Shown piece by piece: positions 52,236 through 61,597 of a DNA stretch of 64,000 nucleotides. The position numbers and the translations under genes are program-made. The number at the start of each line of letters is the position of its first letter. Position 1 is the first letter of the stretch. Location of the stretch: the NCBI RefSeq assembly GCF_017565745.1, contig NZ_JAGDYM010000010.1:124001-188000 (forward strand), written 5' to 3'. The notes under the pieces are model-generated. The model was given only the letters and a program-made list of their open reading frames with translations, ran no database searches and was not told the DNA's origin. The DNA comes from Leucobacter weissii (GTDB taxonomy: Bacteria > Actinomycetota > Actinomycetes > Actinomycetales > Microbacteriaceae).

Positions 52236-54338
52236 CTAGCGCTTCTTGATCTTCGAGGTCCTTGCGGAGATGACGGAGTCGCTCTTGTACCCCGAGCGGG
52301 TCACCGTCTCGCGCACGCTGATCCGCTTGCCGCGATCCTTCGCCCGGAGCTTGTAGCTCTTGGCCTTCGCGCCCTTGACCGCCTTGCCGTTGCGGTACCA
52401 CTGGTATTTGCGCTTGACGCTCTCGGTCCATTTGCCCGCGGAGACCTTGAGGCGCTTGCCGACCTTCTTCGTGCCCTTGACCGACACCTTCTTGGTGTTG
52501 AGCAGAGGCATGCGCAACTCACCGGCGCCGTAGACGCTGTCACGGCCCTTGGCGCCCCGATCCTTCGTCGCGTGGGTGCGCAGATAGGTGGCGAGCTTCT
52601 TCGCCGACCATTTGCGGTTCTTCTGCAGGATCAGCGCCGCCGCGCCCGCCACCGCCGGAGTCGCGGCGCTCGTTCCGGAGAAGCGCCCCTTGGGATCGCT
52701 GCTGCTACGGTACGCCACCGTCGTGAAGTTCGCAGCGGCCGAGATGTCCGGCTTGATGCGCCCGTCGATGAGCGGCCCACGGGAGCTGTAGGGGGCGATG
52801 CTCTTCGTGACCACATCGACCGCGCCCACCGCGAGCGCCCCGGAGTTCTTGCTGTCGGCGAAGGGCTGACTCGCCGATCCCGCGTTCACCACGTTGTCGA
52901 GGAACGGGCCGTTGGCCATCAACTCGATGCGGTCGTTGCTCGAACCGTTGCCCTCGGAGTACTTGACGACACCGTAGTAGATCACCTCGTTGCCGCTGCA
53001 CGTGACATTCTCGGGGATCTCGATCGGCTGCACACCCGACTGACCCTGCGTCTTCTGCGAGTAGCCGATCAGGTCCAGTCCCGCATCGAACACGTAAAGA
53101 TCGTAATCGGTGGGGTTCGTGCCCCAGTCGTTCCAGCGCATCCCCTGGAAGAACACGCCGCAGCGGCTCTCGAGCAGATAACTGGGCGCTGCACCGGTGC
53201 TGCTACGGAACTGCAGGAGTTCTCCGCCACCGTAAGCCACTCCGCTCCCCTGCCACGAGCCGCGCCAGTAGCCGCCATAGGTGATCGTGCCGCCAGCGCC
53301 ATCGGAAATCGTCTCGATGCCGTGGTTGCCCGCGGAGTTGATCCAGGTGATCTTCTTCTTCACCGCGTAGTCCACCACCTGGGCCGAGGGGCCGGTGCCG
53401 TTGCCCGGCCCGTCGAAGGCGGCGCCGAGGGAGCGGCTGATGATCCGCACGCCCTTGCCCGCGAAGTAGTTCACCGCCGCGCGGTGATCGGCCGCGGTGC
53501 TGACCGTCGCCAGATAGATCTTCGCCTTCGGCGCGATGTCGAGGATCGTCTCGGCCACAGCCACCCCGTGTTCGGAGCCGCCCGTCCAGATCGACGAATC
53601 GGCGTAGCGCTGCCCCGCGATCTGCACGAACACCCCGGACGGCGCCTTCACGTCGCCTCTGGCGCGGCTGGCGTTCCATTTCGCACCGTCGAAGTAGTCG
53701 ATGATGCCGACCTTCACCCCGGCGCCGTTCGCGCCGGCCTTGTTCCAAGACGTGGAGCGCACGCGAGAGACGAGATCACTGCCGGCCGCACCCGCGCGCT
53801 GGATCGCCTCCGCACCCGGCAGACCCGTGTCGGCCTCGCGAAGCTCGACCGGCTCCAGTCCGAGTTCGGTCTCCGGATCCGGCTCCACCGGCGCAGAAAG
53901 CACCACCGGCAGGCGGAGCAGCGTCAGCTCGGCAGATTCAGCGGTCCCGGCAATCTCATCGATCGGCAGGGTCGTCTCCACCAGCCCGTCGACGGCGGGA
54001 ACGGTGTCGCTCGCTCCATGAGCGTCCAGCACGGCCTCGATCTCGGCATAGGCGACCTCGTGCAGCACCTCGACGCGGATCGCGCCGTCCGTGACCTCCG
54101 GGATGTCGCGCTCCCCATCGGCCCAGCGGTCGAGGATCTGCTGCAGCCCGGCGTCGATCGAACTCGTCTCCGGCTGCTTCTCGAACACGGCATCGGGCAG
54201 CGGCTTGAGATCCGATGCGGGCGGGAGCCCGGACTCGTCGCCGACGGCCTGCGCCGGGGCGACCAGCAGCCCGCCGATGAGCGCGGCGAACGCGCCGACC
54301 GCAACAGTTCTCCGAACCAGCATTCTGCTCTGCGCCAT
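52236..54338 (-). CDS. Secreted subtilisin-family (S8) serine protease with Ig-like C-terminal domain
   Basis: The protein is 700 aa. The signal peptide ends at about residue 31 (APAQA). The S8 catalytic triad is Asp214 (VGIIDYFDGA), His257 (GGSEHGVAVAE) and Ser557 (FSGTSAATPAVAGAA), with SAGNHG as the oxyanion-hole region. A large insert of more than 150 residues lies between the SAGNHG region and the Ser loop. Residues about 617-700 form a basic Ig-like repeat (KGTKKVGKRLKVSAG, YQWYRNGKAVKGA) also found in the protein at the window end. GAAGGAC precedes the ATG. It is probably exported and cell-wall associated. Confidence 0.92.
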   Translation of the reverse strand: MAQSRMLVRRTVAVGAFAALIGGLLVAPAQAVGDESGLPPASDLKPLPDAVFEKQPETSSIDAGLQQILDRWADGERDIPEVTDGAIRVEVLHEVAYAEIEAVLDAHGASDTVPAVDGLVETTLPIDEIAGTAESAELTLLRLPVVLSAPVEPDPETELGLEPVELREADTGLPGAEAIQRAGAAGSDLVSRVRSTSWNKAGANGAGVKVGIIDYFDGAKWNASRARGDVKAPSGVFVQIAGQRYADSSIWTGGSEHGVAVAETILDIAPKAKIYLATVSTAADHRAAVNYFAGKGVRIISRSLGAAFDGPGNGTGPSAQVVDYAVKKKITWINSAGNHGIETISDGAGGTITYGGYWRGSWQGSGVAYGGGELLQFRSSTGAAPSYLLESRCGVFFQGMRWNDWGTNPTDYDLYVFDAGLDLIGYSQKTQGQSGVQPIEIPENVTCSGNEVIYYGVVKYSEGNGSSNDRIELMANGPFLDNVVNAGSASQPFADSKNSGALAVGAVDVVTKSIAPYSSRGPLIDGRIKPDISAAANFTTVAYRSSSDPKGRFSGTSAATPAVAGAAALILQKNRKWSAKKLATYLRTHATKDRGAKGRDSVYGAGELRMPLLNTKKVSVKGTKKVGKRLKVSAGKWTESVKRKYQWYRNGKAVKGAKAKSYKLRAKDRGKRISVRETVTRSGYKSDSVISARTSKIKKR

Positions 54339-54859
54339 GTGTCCTTCTCGTTTCCCCGCGTGCCATGTCAGACTCGCGCGCCCGAAGCGAGGCGCGTCGC
54401 TCACAACGTAACACGATATCCCCGCCGGCACCATGCGATTCAGCGCACGGGGCCGGGGTGGTTCGCGGGCGGCAACGGCTGTCTCAGGAGGCTCCGCCAC
54501 GTCCGGTCATTCGCTGCGCGCCATGGCAGGAGGAACCGAAGAAGAGTCATGGCTCCGACCGATCACGGCGCAGCGATCACGAGCTCGAATGCCGAACCGC
54601 GCTTCTCCGGTCGTGGGAGTAGGCGCGTAGCGCCTACTCCCACTCGATCGCTCACGCGATCGAGTGCCACGCGGTGTTTGTCTGGTCGTGGGAGTGATGG
54701 GCTGCGCCCCTACTCCCACTCGATCGCTCACGCGATCGAGTGCCACGCAGTGTTTGTCTGGTCGTGGGAGTAGTCGCGTAGCGCCTACTCCGACTCGATC
54801 GCTCACGCGATCGAGTGCCACGCAGTGTTTGTCTGGTCGTGGGAGTAGGCGCGTAGCGC
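54339..54859. other. 521-bp spacer between guaA and the subtilase gene
   Basis: The first 270 bp (54339-54610) hold the subtilase promoter region, without a recognised motif or gene. The rest is the double-hairpin tandem repeat (54611-54876). Confidence 0.55.
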
Positions 54860-54876
54860 CTACTCCCACTCGATCG
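54611..54876 (-). repeat. Tandem 75-bp double-hairpin repeats at the guaA 3' end
   Basis: Three full units (54611-54685, 54686-54761, 54762-54836) and a partial fourth (54837-54876) follow each other. Each has hairpin 1 (TGGGAGTAGGCGC-GTA-GCGCCTACTCCCA in unit 1) and hairpin 2 (ACTCGATCGC-TCAC-GCGATCGAGT). The partial unit contains the last codons and stop of guaA, so the array looks like repeated duplication of the guaA end plus its terminator. Units 2 and 3 carry substitutions mainly in hairpin 1. Confidence 0.85.
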
Positions 54877-56434
54877 TCCCTGGCGGCTTCGAGGTGACGT
54901 CGAGGACGACGCGGTTGACCTCGGGCACCTGGTTGGTGATGCGGTTCGAGATGCGCGCCAGCACGTCGTACGGCACGCGGGTCCAATCCGCCGTCATGGC
55001 GTCCTCGGACGACACCGGGCGCAGCACGACCGGATGCCCGTAGGTGCGGCCGTCGCCCTGAACGCCCACCGAGCGCACGTCCGCCAGCAGCACCACCGGG
55101 CACTGCCAGATCTCGGCGTCGAGTCCGGCTGCGGTCAGCTCCTCGCGGGCGATCGCATCGGCCGCCCGCAGCGTGGTCAGACGATCCTCCGTGACCTCGC
55201 CGATGATCCTGATGCCGAGTCCCGGCCCGGGGAACGGCTGGCGGGCGACGATCACCTCCGGCAGCCCCAGCTCGCGGCCGATCGCGCGCACCTCGTCCTT
55301 GAACAGCGTGCGCAACGGCTCGACCAGCTCGAAGTTCAGATCCTCCGGGAGTCCGCCCACGTTGTGGTGGCTCTTGATGTTCGCCGTGCCCGATCCGCCG
55401 CCCGACTCGACCACGTCCGGATAGAGCGTGCCCTGCACGAGGAAGCGGATCGGATCCCCCGCCTCCGCGCTCTCCGCCACGAGCTCCGCCTGCGTCTGCT
55501 CGAAGGTGCGGATGAACTCCCGGCCGATGATCTTGCGCTTGGTCTCGGGATCGGTCACGCCGGCCAGCGCGCCGAGGAAGCGCTCGCGCGCGTCGACCGT
55601 GACGAGGCGCACGCCGGTCGAGGCGACGTAATCCTCCTCCACCTGCCGGCGCTCGTCCTGGCGCAGCAGGCCGTGATCCACGAACACGCACACGAGCTGA
55701 TCGCCCACGGCCTCGTGCACGATCGCGGCCGCGACCGCCGAGTCCACCCCGCCGGAGAGCCCGCAGATGACCCGGCCCGATCCCACCTGCTCGCGGATCG
55801 CCGCGACCTGTTCGGCGATGACGTTGCCGGCGTTCCAATCGGGGTCGATGCCCGCCACGCGGTGCAGGAAGTTCTCGAGGATCCGCTGCCCGTGGTCGGT
55901 GTGCTTCACCTCGGGGTGCCACTGCACGCCGTACATCCGCCGCTCCGCGGAGCCGAAGGCCGCCACCGGGGTGACCGACGTGCTGGCCAGCACGTCGAAG
56001 CCCTCGGGCGCGCGCTGGACGGCGTCGCCGTGGCTCATCCAGACGTTCTGCTCCTCGGGCTGCCCGCCGAGGATCGCGCCGCCGCCGCCCAGCACCGTCG
56101 CATCGGTGGCGCCGTACTCGCGATCGCCGGTGTGGCCGACCTCGCCGCCGAGCGCGCGGGCCATCACCTGAAAGCCGTAGCAGATGCCGAACGTCGGGAT
56201 CCCGAGTTCGAAGATGGCGTCGTCGAAGCTCGGCGCGCCCGCCTCGTACACCGACGAGGGCCCGCCCGAGAGCACGATGCCGAGGGGCTGCTTCTCGGCG
56301 ACCTCGGCGGCGGTGATCGTGTGCGGCACCAGCTCGCTGTAGACGCCGGCCTCGCGCACGCGGCGGGCGATCAGCTGGGCGTACTGGGCGCCGAAGTCGA
56401 CGACGAGCACCGGTCGGTGTGCGGGGTGGGTCAT
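54860..56434 (-). CDS. guaA: GMP synthase (glutamine-hydrolysing)
   Basis: The protein is 524 aa. The N-terminal glutaminase has [20 protein letters not shown], nucleophile [11 protein letters not shown] and [10 protein letters not shown]. The ATP-pyrophosphatase P-loop is [16 protein letters not shown]. The dimerisation domain ends with [20 protein letters not shown]. It converts XMP to GMP. The ATG at 56434 is the family start. Its stop codon lies within the partial fourth unit of the downstream repeat array. Confidence 0.97.
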   Translation of the reverse strand: MTHPAHRPVLVVDFGAQYAQLIARRVREAGVYSELVPHTITAAEVAEKQPLGIVLSGGPSSVYEAGAPSFDDAIFELGIPTFGICYGFQVMARALGGEVGHTGDREYGATDATVLGGGGAILGGQPEEQNVWMSHGDAVQRAPEGFDVLASTSVTPVAAFGSAERRMYGVQWHPEVKHTDHGQRILENFLHRVAGIDPDWNAGNVIAEQVAAIREQVGSGRVICGLSGGVDSAVAAAIVHEAVGDQLVCVFVDHGLLRQDERRQVEEDYVASTGVRLVTVDARERFLGALAGVTDPETKRKIIGREFIRTFEQTQAELVAESAEAGDPIRFLVQGTLYPDVVESGGGSGTANIKSHHNVGGLPEDLNFELVEPLRTLFKDEVRAIGRELGLPEVIVARQPFPGPGLGIRIIGEVTEDRLTTLRAADAIAREELTAAGLDAEIWQCPVVLLADVRSVGVQGDGRTYGHPVVLRPVSSEDAMTADWTRVPYDVLARISNRITNQVPEVNRVVLDVTSKPPGTIEWE

Positions 56435-56536
56435 GCGTTGCGGCCTTCCGTCGCGGTCGACTATCCAGTCTAGCCTCAGCCGCGTCATCATCATCACCGG
56501 TCCGCGCGGAAGAGTCGCATGAAGCATCACTATGTA

Positions 56537-56546
56537 AACGATCGTT
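56537..56546. promoter_or_regulatory. AACGATCGTT palindrome before the GNAT/PaaX operon
   Basis: This 10-bp palindrome in an AT-rich patch lies 20 bp upstream of the GNAT start. It resembles typical TetR-family operator cores. No TetR gene is in the window. Confidence 0.35.
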
Positions 56547-56565
56547 AATCTCATGATATGTTTCA

Positions 56566-57159
56566 ATGGTGAGCGAGATGGTGATCGACGGCGGCTTCGC
56601 CGAGCGCGAGCGCGAGCGCGTCGGCGAGCTCTACTGGGCGGCGTTCGGCGACAAGCTCTCCCCCGCGTTCCGCGATTGTCCGACCGGGGCGCGGATCGTC
56701 GCCGAGTCGCTGCGCGCGGACCGTATGCTCGTGGCGCGTATCTCGGGCGAGGTCGTGGGCGTCTGCGGCTACTACGAGGACGGACGGGGAGCGGCCGATC
56801 TTTCGTGGTCGCTGCTCCGTCGCCGCCTCCCCCGGGCGGCGGCGCTGCGATCCCTCGTGTTGCTGGCGATCCTCGCCCGCCCGGGGCGACCGGGCACGCT
56901 GATCCTCGACGGGATCTGCGTCGACGGCGCCCACCGGGGTCGCGGGATAGGCTCTGCACTGCTCGGCGCCGCAGCCGCGCACGCCCGACGCCGCGGGTCG
57001 CGCGCCGTGCAGCTGTCGGTCGTCGACGCCAACCCCCGCGCCGCGGCGCTCTACCGGAGAGTCGGATTCACGGCCACGGGCCGCGGCACGGTCGGTCCGC
57101 TCGGGCGCCTGTACGGCTTCCGCCGGTACACGACGATGCAGAAGCAGGTCGACGAGTGA
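56566..57159 (+). CDS. GNAT-family N-acetyltransferase
   Basis: The protein is 197 aa. The acetyl-CoA motif is [20 protein letters not shown] (motif A), followed by [22 protein letters not shown] (motif B). The substrate is unknown. No Shine-Dalgarno is visible before the ATG and the upstream region is AT-rich, so a leaderless transcript is possible. Its stop overlaps the start of the PaaX-like gene (GTGA). Confidence 0.88.
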   Translation: MVSEMVIDGGFAERERERVGELYWAAFGDKLSPAFRDCPTGARIVAESLRADRMLVARISGEVVGVCGYYEDGRGAADLSWSLLRRRLPRAAALRSLVLLAILARPGRPGTLILDGICVDGAHRGRGIGSALLGAAAAHARRRGSRAVQLSVVDANPRAAALYRRVGFTATGRGTVGPLGRLYGFRRYTTMQKQVDE

Positions 57160-57992
57160 GCACCGAGCGCCCCGCGATCGCGCCGCGAACGATCGTCGAG
57201 GCCCTCCTTCCCGCCGAGGGCCCGGTAGCGCTCGCGCTGATCCACGACACCGCGAACGCCGCGGGCGTGGAAGACCAGCCCTTGCGGCTCTGCGTGCGCC
57301 GCATGGCGGCTGCGGGCGAGATCCTGCGGATCGGCCGCGGTCGCGGGGGCTCGATCGCGCTGACCGAGGCGGGGCGCGCGCGCCTGCGCGCCGACCGCCG
57401 CGCTCTCGCCCTGGCGCTCGCGCAGGACCGCGGTCTCGCCCTCTGGGACGGACGCTGGCGTCTGCTGGCGGCGAGCGCTCCCGAGGCCGAGCGGGGCGCG
57501 CGCGACCTGATCCGGCGCACCCTGCTCGGCGCCGGCGCCGCCGCGGTGTCCACGGGCCTGTTCGTCTCCCCGCACGACCTCGGGGGGCTCCTCGACGCCG
57601 AGCACGAGGCCCGGCTGGTGCGGGCCACCGCCACCGAGATCGAGGTGGGCGGGGAATCCGACCCGCTGCGGCTGGTCGAAACACTGTGGCCGCGCAAGGC
57701 GACCGTCGCCGGCTACGCTCAGCTCGAGCGAATGCTCGAGGAGCGCGCACCCGCGCACGGTGCACGGCCCGAGGACATCCTCGTCGCGCAGCTCCGCCTG
57801 GCCGAGGCCCTCGAACGGGCGCTCCGGCCCGACCCGCTCATCCCGCCCGAGCTCCGCGGCGACGGCTGGGCCCCCGCGCGCGTTCGCCGCGAGTGGCGCC
57901 GCAGGTGGGCGACGCTCACGCGGCGCCTGCCCGATGAACTGCTGTATCGGGGGTGGCTCCCGCCCTGGACCGCGGATGCCGCCGACGGATGA
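57156..57992 (+). CDS. PaaX-family transcriptional regulator
   Basis: The protein is 278 aa. An N-terminal winged HTH (IAPRTIVEALLPAEGPVALA, then LRLCVRRMAAAGEILRIGRG) is followed by a middle region with TGLFVSPHD and a C-terminal helical domain (LPDELLYRGWLPPW), as in PaaX, the phenylacetyl-CoA-responsive repressor. No paa genes are in the window, so the target is unknown. The GTG overlaps the acetyltransferase stop by 4 bp. Confidence 0.82.
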   Translation: MSTERPAIAPRTIVEALLPAEGPVALALIHDTANAAGVEDQPLRLCVRRMAAAGEILRIGRGRGGSIALTEAGRARLRADRRALALALAQDRGLALWDGRWRLLAASAPEAERGARDLIRRTLLGAGAAAVSTGLFVSPHDLGGLLDAEHEARLVRATATEIEVGGESDPLRLVETLWPRKATVAGYAQLERMLEERAPAHGARPEDILVAQLRLAEALERALRPDPLIPPELRGDGWAPARVRREWRRRWATLTRRLPDELLYRGWLPPWTADAADG

Positions 57993-58044
57993 GCGGGCGA
58001 GCCCCGCCGCGACCGGTCCGGCGCCGGCGGAAGCTCGGGGCCGG

Positions 58045-58566
58045 TCAGCCGCCGTTCACGACGGGAGCCACGGGGGGCTCCGCCGCATCGAGCTCTTTCG
58101 CGCCGAGAAAAGCCGTCACCTCGCGGTGGACGCGCACCTCCATGAAGAACGAGAGGAGCGGGACCACGCCGCCCAGTGCGAGCAGCAGGAACCGGGTGAA
58201 GCGCCACCGCATCGGACTCCACACCATGAAGCAGGAGACGAGGTAGGCGACGTAGAACCAGCCGTGGGCGATGAGGATGAGCAGCGAGATGTTCGTCCCG
58301 TCGCCCGTCGACGTCATCTCGCAGGCCTCCTGCCACGGGAAGAACATCGAGTACCACTGGCATCCCTCGCCGACGGCCACCGGCGCGAACCAGGCACCGC
58401 CGCCCGAGCCCCCGGCGAAGAGCTCGACGTGGGTGGGCGAGTACTTCAGGATCATCTCGGCGAGCAGCAGCAGGAGCATGATGCCGGTGATGATCGAGGT
58501 GACCCGGTAGATCTTCAGCGCCCGGCGGATGCGTGGATAGTCGGCGGGTTTGGGCTGCAGAACCAT
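58045..58566 (-). CDS. DUF3817 membrane protein
   Basis: The protein is 173 aa with three or four membrane helices (YRVTSIITGIMLLLLLAEMI, LLILIAHGWFYVAYLVSCFM, FTRFLLLALGGVVPLLSFFM), matching DUF3817. In actinobacteria it is commonly encoded between SURF1 and guaA, as here. The start at 58566 was chosen for AGGATGG upstream; an ATG at 58575 is possible. The function is unknown. Confidence 0.88.
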   Translation of the reverse strand: MVLQPKPADYPRIRRALKIYRVTSIITGIMLLLLLAEMILKYSPTHVELFAGGSGGGAWFAPVAVGEGCQWYSMFFPWQEACEMTSTGDGTNISLLILIAHGWFYVAYLVSCFMVWSPMRWRFTRFLLLALGGVVPLLSFFMEVRVHREVTAFLGAKELDAAEPPVAPVVNGG

Positions 58567-58655
58567 GTGACCCATCCTATCTTCGCGCAGATGCCGAGTT
58601 GTGCAGGGTTTGAGCGAGGGCGCACCCTGCACGACTCAGCACTCGCGGAGAAGAC

Positions 58656-59504
58656 TCATGCGGCCTCGGTCTGCAGCCGCAGCTCGTGGATGCGCTCCCA
58701 GTCGTCGCGCACGAGCCGGGTCCAGAAGAACACCGCGAAGCCCGCGAACACGACCCACTCCGCGGCGTAGAACAGATTCAGCCAGTTGATCGTCTCCCGA
58801 GGCAGCGGCGGCACGGACTCGATCGGCTGGAGTCCGACCGCCGCCAGCGCGTCCGCGCTCAGCGGATCGCCGGATCCGCCCGGGTGCAGCACGAGGAAGC
58901 CGCTGTAGGCGAGCCCGTCGAACGGCTCCCAGAGGTTGACCAGCTGCGCGGGCACCATCGTCGTGATCCGCAGCGGATCGTCCGCGGCCTCGGGGATGGC
59001 GGCGGCGTCGGGAGGCATGTAGCGCCCCTCGAGCTCGATCGCTCCGCGCGAGCCGGAGGCGCCGAGCTCCGACTCGAGCGCCTCGAGCGACTGCTGCGCC
59101 GCGGCGGCGGTGGGGGCCCAGCCGATCGCGACCGGGAGATGCCCCTCAGCGCCCTCGACGACGACGTGGCCGGTCACCCAGGCGCCCTCGGCGGAACGGT
59201 TGACGCGCTCCTCGACGACGCGCAGATCCCCGAGCACGGGATCCGCCGAGAGCGCGACCACCATGCCCGCGGCGGTGTCGTCGACCGAGGTCCCGGGTTC
59301 GAGCACCTCGTCGATGGGGCGGGGCGTCTCGCTGTGCGCGTCGCCCTCCGCCTCGAGCGTGATGGCGTGGCTGAGCTGCCACTGCCCCAGCCAGGCGAAC
59401 ACGCCGGCGACGACGAGCGCGAGCGCGAGCGCGGCGATCCATTTCGGTTTGCGCATCACTCGGGCGAGGCTCGGCTCGCCTTCGTACTGCGGGCGCTTAG
59501 ACAT
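58656..59504 (-). CDS. SURF1-family cytochrome oxidase assembly protein
   Basis: The protein is 282 aa. An N-terminal helix (IAALALALVVAGVFAWLGQWQL, with the SURF1 GxWQL pattern) and a C-terminal helix (LNLFYAAEWVVFAGFAVFFW) flank an outer beta domain including ELEGRYMPP and the late NWLNLFYAAEW motif. It helps cytochrome c oxidase biogenesis. GAGGAG precedes the ATG at 59504. It is followed by the DUF3817 gene. Confidence 0.92.
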   Translation of the reverse strand: MSKRPQYEGEPSLARVMRKPKWIAALALALVVAGVFAWLGQWQLSHAITLEAEGDAHSETPRPIDEVLEPGTSVDDTAAGMVVALSADPVLGDLRVVEERVNRSAEGAWVTGHVVVEGAEGHLPVAIGWAPTAAAAQQSLEALESELGASGSRGAIELEGRYMPPDAAAIPEAADDPLRITTMVPAQLVNLWEPFDGLAYSGFLVLHPGGSGDPLSADALAAVGLQPIESVPPLPRETINWLNLFYAAEWVVFAGFAVFFWTRLVRDDWERIHELRLQTEAA

Positions 59505-59595
59505 GTTCTCCTCGGACGGCGTGCTCGTCCCACTGTACCCGCCCGGATCGCCGCGATCCTGCGAACGGATCGAGTTCGCCGAAGCCGTATCCCGA

Positions 59596-59667
59596 CGCGA
59601 CGGCGGGAGTCGAACCCGCAGATTTCCTGGGTATGAGCCAGTCACCGGAACCGTCCGGACCGCCGCG
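59596..59667 (-). tRNA. tRNA-like element with CAU anticodon (Met-type, atypical)
   Basis: A 72-nt sequence on the minus strand folds as acceptor CGCGGCG/CGTCGCG (7 bp, one G-U), D stem CCGG/CCGG with a 6-nt loop holding GG, anticodon stem CTGG/CCAG with loop CTCATAC (anticodon CAU), and T arm GCGGG-TTCGACT-CCCGC. The acceptor and T-arm match is too good for chance. Oddities are G instead of U8, a short D loop, an imperfect anticodon stem and T at the discriminator. It is either a divergent tRNA-Met or a decayed copy. Confidence 0.55.
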
Positions 59668-59814
59668 ATGCTTCGATGTTATCCGTTCGTTACCAAATCC
59701 GGTGGGATCGGCCGGATGATTACGCGAGATTTCCGCGCCCCCTCGCTCTCCGCACGAGCACCGGCGCGCACCCGCCCCGCGGCATCGTCGGGATCGAGGC
59801 CGCCGCCGCGGGGT

Positions 59815-61563
59815 TCACTGCGAACGGGCGGGATCCTCCGGCTCGGCGTCCTGGTCGGGGCTGGGCTCCGGCGCGCGCAGCCGCGCGCGATCCGCGGCCT
59901 CATCGGTCAGCTCGAGCTGGCTCGCGCGCTCCGCCTCGACACGGGCCAGGTAGCGGCTGACCTCGCTCTCGACCCGCGCCCTCGACCAGCCGAGCACCCC
60001 GGCCATCAGCTCCGCCGCCACAGGTGCCGCCGAGGCCCCGCGGTCCCAGGCCTCGATGGATATCCTCGTGCGTCGCGCGAGCACGTCGTCGAGGTGCAGG
60101 GCGCCCTCGTGGCTGGCCGCGTACACGACCTCCGCGCCGAGGTAGTCGTCGGCGCCCGGCAGCGGATCCCCGAGCTCCGGGCGCTCCCGGATGAGATCGA
60201 GCAGCTCGTGGGCCAGCGAACCGTAGCGGCCCAGCAGGTGCTCGATCCGGGTCGGGTGCACCTCGAAGGCGCGGGCGATGCGGCTCCGCCGATTCCATGC
60301 GGCCCGATAGCCCTCGGCGCCCAGCACCGAGACCTCGTCCGTGATGGAGGCGGGCACCCGCTCGTCGAGGGCGTCGGCCGCCGCGTCGATCGCGTCCTTC
60401 GCCATCACCCGATAGGTCGTCCACTTGCCGCCGGCCACCATCACGAGGCCGGGCACCGGCTGCGCCACCAGATGCTCGCGCGAGAGCTTCGACGTCTCGT
60501 CGCTCTCCCCCGCGAGCAGCGGCCTGAGCCCGGCGAACACGCCCTCGACATCGGCCCGGCTGAGCGGGGTCTTCAGCACACGGTTGACCCGCTCGAGCAG
60601 ATAGTCGATGTCCGCGGCGGTCGCGGCCGGATGCGCCTTGTCGAGCTCCCAGTCCGTGTCGGTGGTGCCGATCAGCCAGTGCCGCCCCCACGGGATCACG
60701 AAGAGCACGCTCTTCTCGGTGCGCAGCAGCAGGCCGTACTTCGAACGGAAGCGGTCGCGGGGGACCACGAGATGGATCCCCTTCGACGCTCGCACCGAGA
60801 ACGTCGCCCGCTCCCCCACGAGCGCCTGCAGGTCGTTCGTCCAGACCCCGGTGGCGTTGACGACCTGCTTGGCGCGGATCTCGAAGACGGCGTCGGTCAT
60901 GAGGTCGCGGGCCGTCACGCCCACCACGCGCTCCCCCACCTTGAGGAAGCCCTCGACGCGCACCCGGTTGGCCGCGTGCGCGCCGTAGGACGCGGCGGTG
61001 CGGACGAGCATCGCGACGTAGCGGGCGTCGTCGACCTGCGCATCGCTGTAGCTGAGCCCTCCGCGGAAGACCCCGCGGCGCAGACCGGGCGCCTCGCGCG
61101 CGAGCCGCCGGCGGCCGACGTGACGGTGCCAGGGCACCCCGGGGGCGATCCCCCCGGTGCGGGCGAAGAGGTCGTAGAGCAGCATCCCCGCGCCGACGTA
61201 GAGGCGCTCGATGCCGGGGGCGGTGACCGGGTAGAGGAAGCGCACGGGACGCACCAGATGCGGCGCGATCCGCTGCAGCAGCAGCCCGCGCTCGACGAGC
61301 GCCTCGCGCACGAGGGAGAAGTTCATCTGCTCGAGATAGCGGATCCCGCCGTGCACGAGCTTCGAGGACCGGCTGGAGGTGCCGAAGCCCCAGTCGCGCG
61401 ACTCGACCAGCCCGGTCGAGAGGCCGCGGGTCACAGCGTCGAGCGCGGCTCCCGCACCGGTGATGCCGCCCCCGATGACCAGGACGTCGAGTTCGTGGTC
61501 GGGATCGCCGAGGGTCGCGATGGCGGTCTCCCGCTCGCGTGCTCCCAGCTTCTGGCTGCTCAT
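59815..61563 (-). CDS. glpD: FAD-dependent glycerol-3-phosphate dehydrogenase
   Basis: The protein is 582 aa. The FAD motif is VLVIGGGITGAGAALDAV, followed by WGFGTSSRSSKLVHGGIRYL, VVNATGVWTND and GGKWTTYR. The C-terminal helical domain (about 410-545) is DAO_C-like. It oxidises glycerol-3-phosphate to DHAP and feeds electrons to quinone at the membrane. It is preceded by GGAGGGG. The GDPD at 49670 could supply substrate. Confidence 0.96.
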   Translation of the reverse strand: MSSQKLGARERETAIATLGDPDHELDVLVIGGGITGAGAALDAVTRGLSTGLVESRDWGFGTSSRSSKLVHGGIRYLEQMNFSLVREALVERGLLLQRIAPHLVRPVRFLYPVTAPGIERLYVGAGMLLYDLFARTGGIAPGVPWHRHVGRRRLAREAPGLRRGVFRGGLSYSDAQVDDARYVAMLVRTAASYGAHAANRVRVEGFLKVGERVVGVTARDLMTDAVFEIRAKQVVNATGVWTNDLQALVGERATFSVRASKGIHLVVPRDRFRSKYGLLLRTEKSVLFVIPWGRHWLIGTTDTDWELDKAHPAATAADIDYLLERVNRVLKTPLSRADVEGVFAGLRPLLAGESDETSKLSREHLVAQPVPGLVMVAGGKWTTYRVMAKDAIDAAADALDERVPASITDEVSVLGAEGYRAAWNRRSRIARAFEVHPTRIEHLLGRYGSLAHELLDLIRERPELGDPLPGADDYLGAEVVYAASHEGALHLDDVLARRTRISIEAWDRGASAAPVAAELMAGVLGWSRARVESEVSRYLARVEAERASQLELTDEAADRARLRAPEPSPDQDAEPEDPARSQ

Positions 61564-61597
61564 TCCGTCGCCCCTCCTCGTCGCTCCGCCGGAGCGG

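Noticed and set aside
54365-54622. Small plus-strand frames before the repeat array
   Set aside because: No ribosome site, odd Arg/Ser-rich composition and location antisense to the subtilase leader.
54611-54876. CRISPR array
   Set aside because: Units are directly adjacent without unique spacers, and no cas gene is present. The array is a tandem duplication of hairpins.
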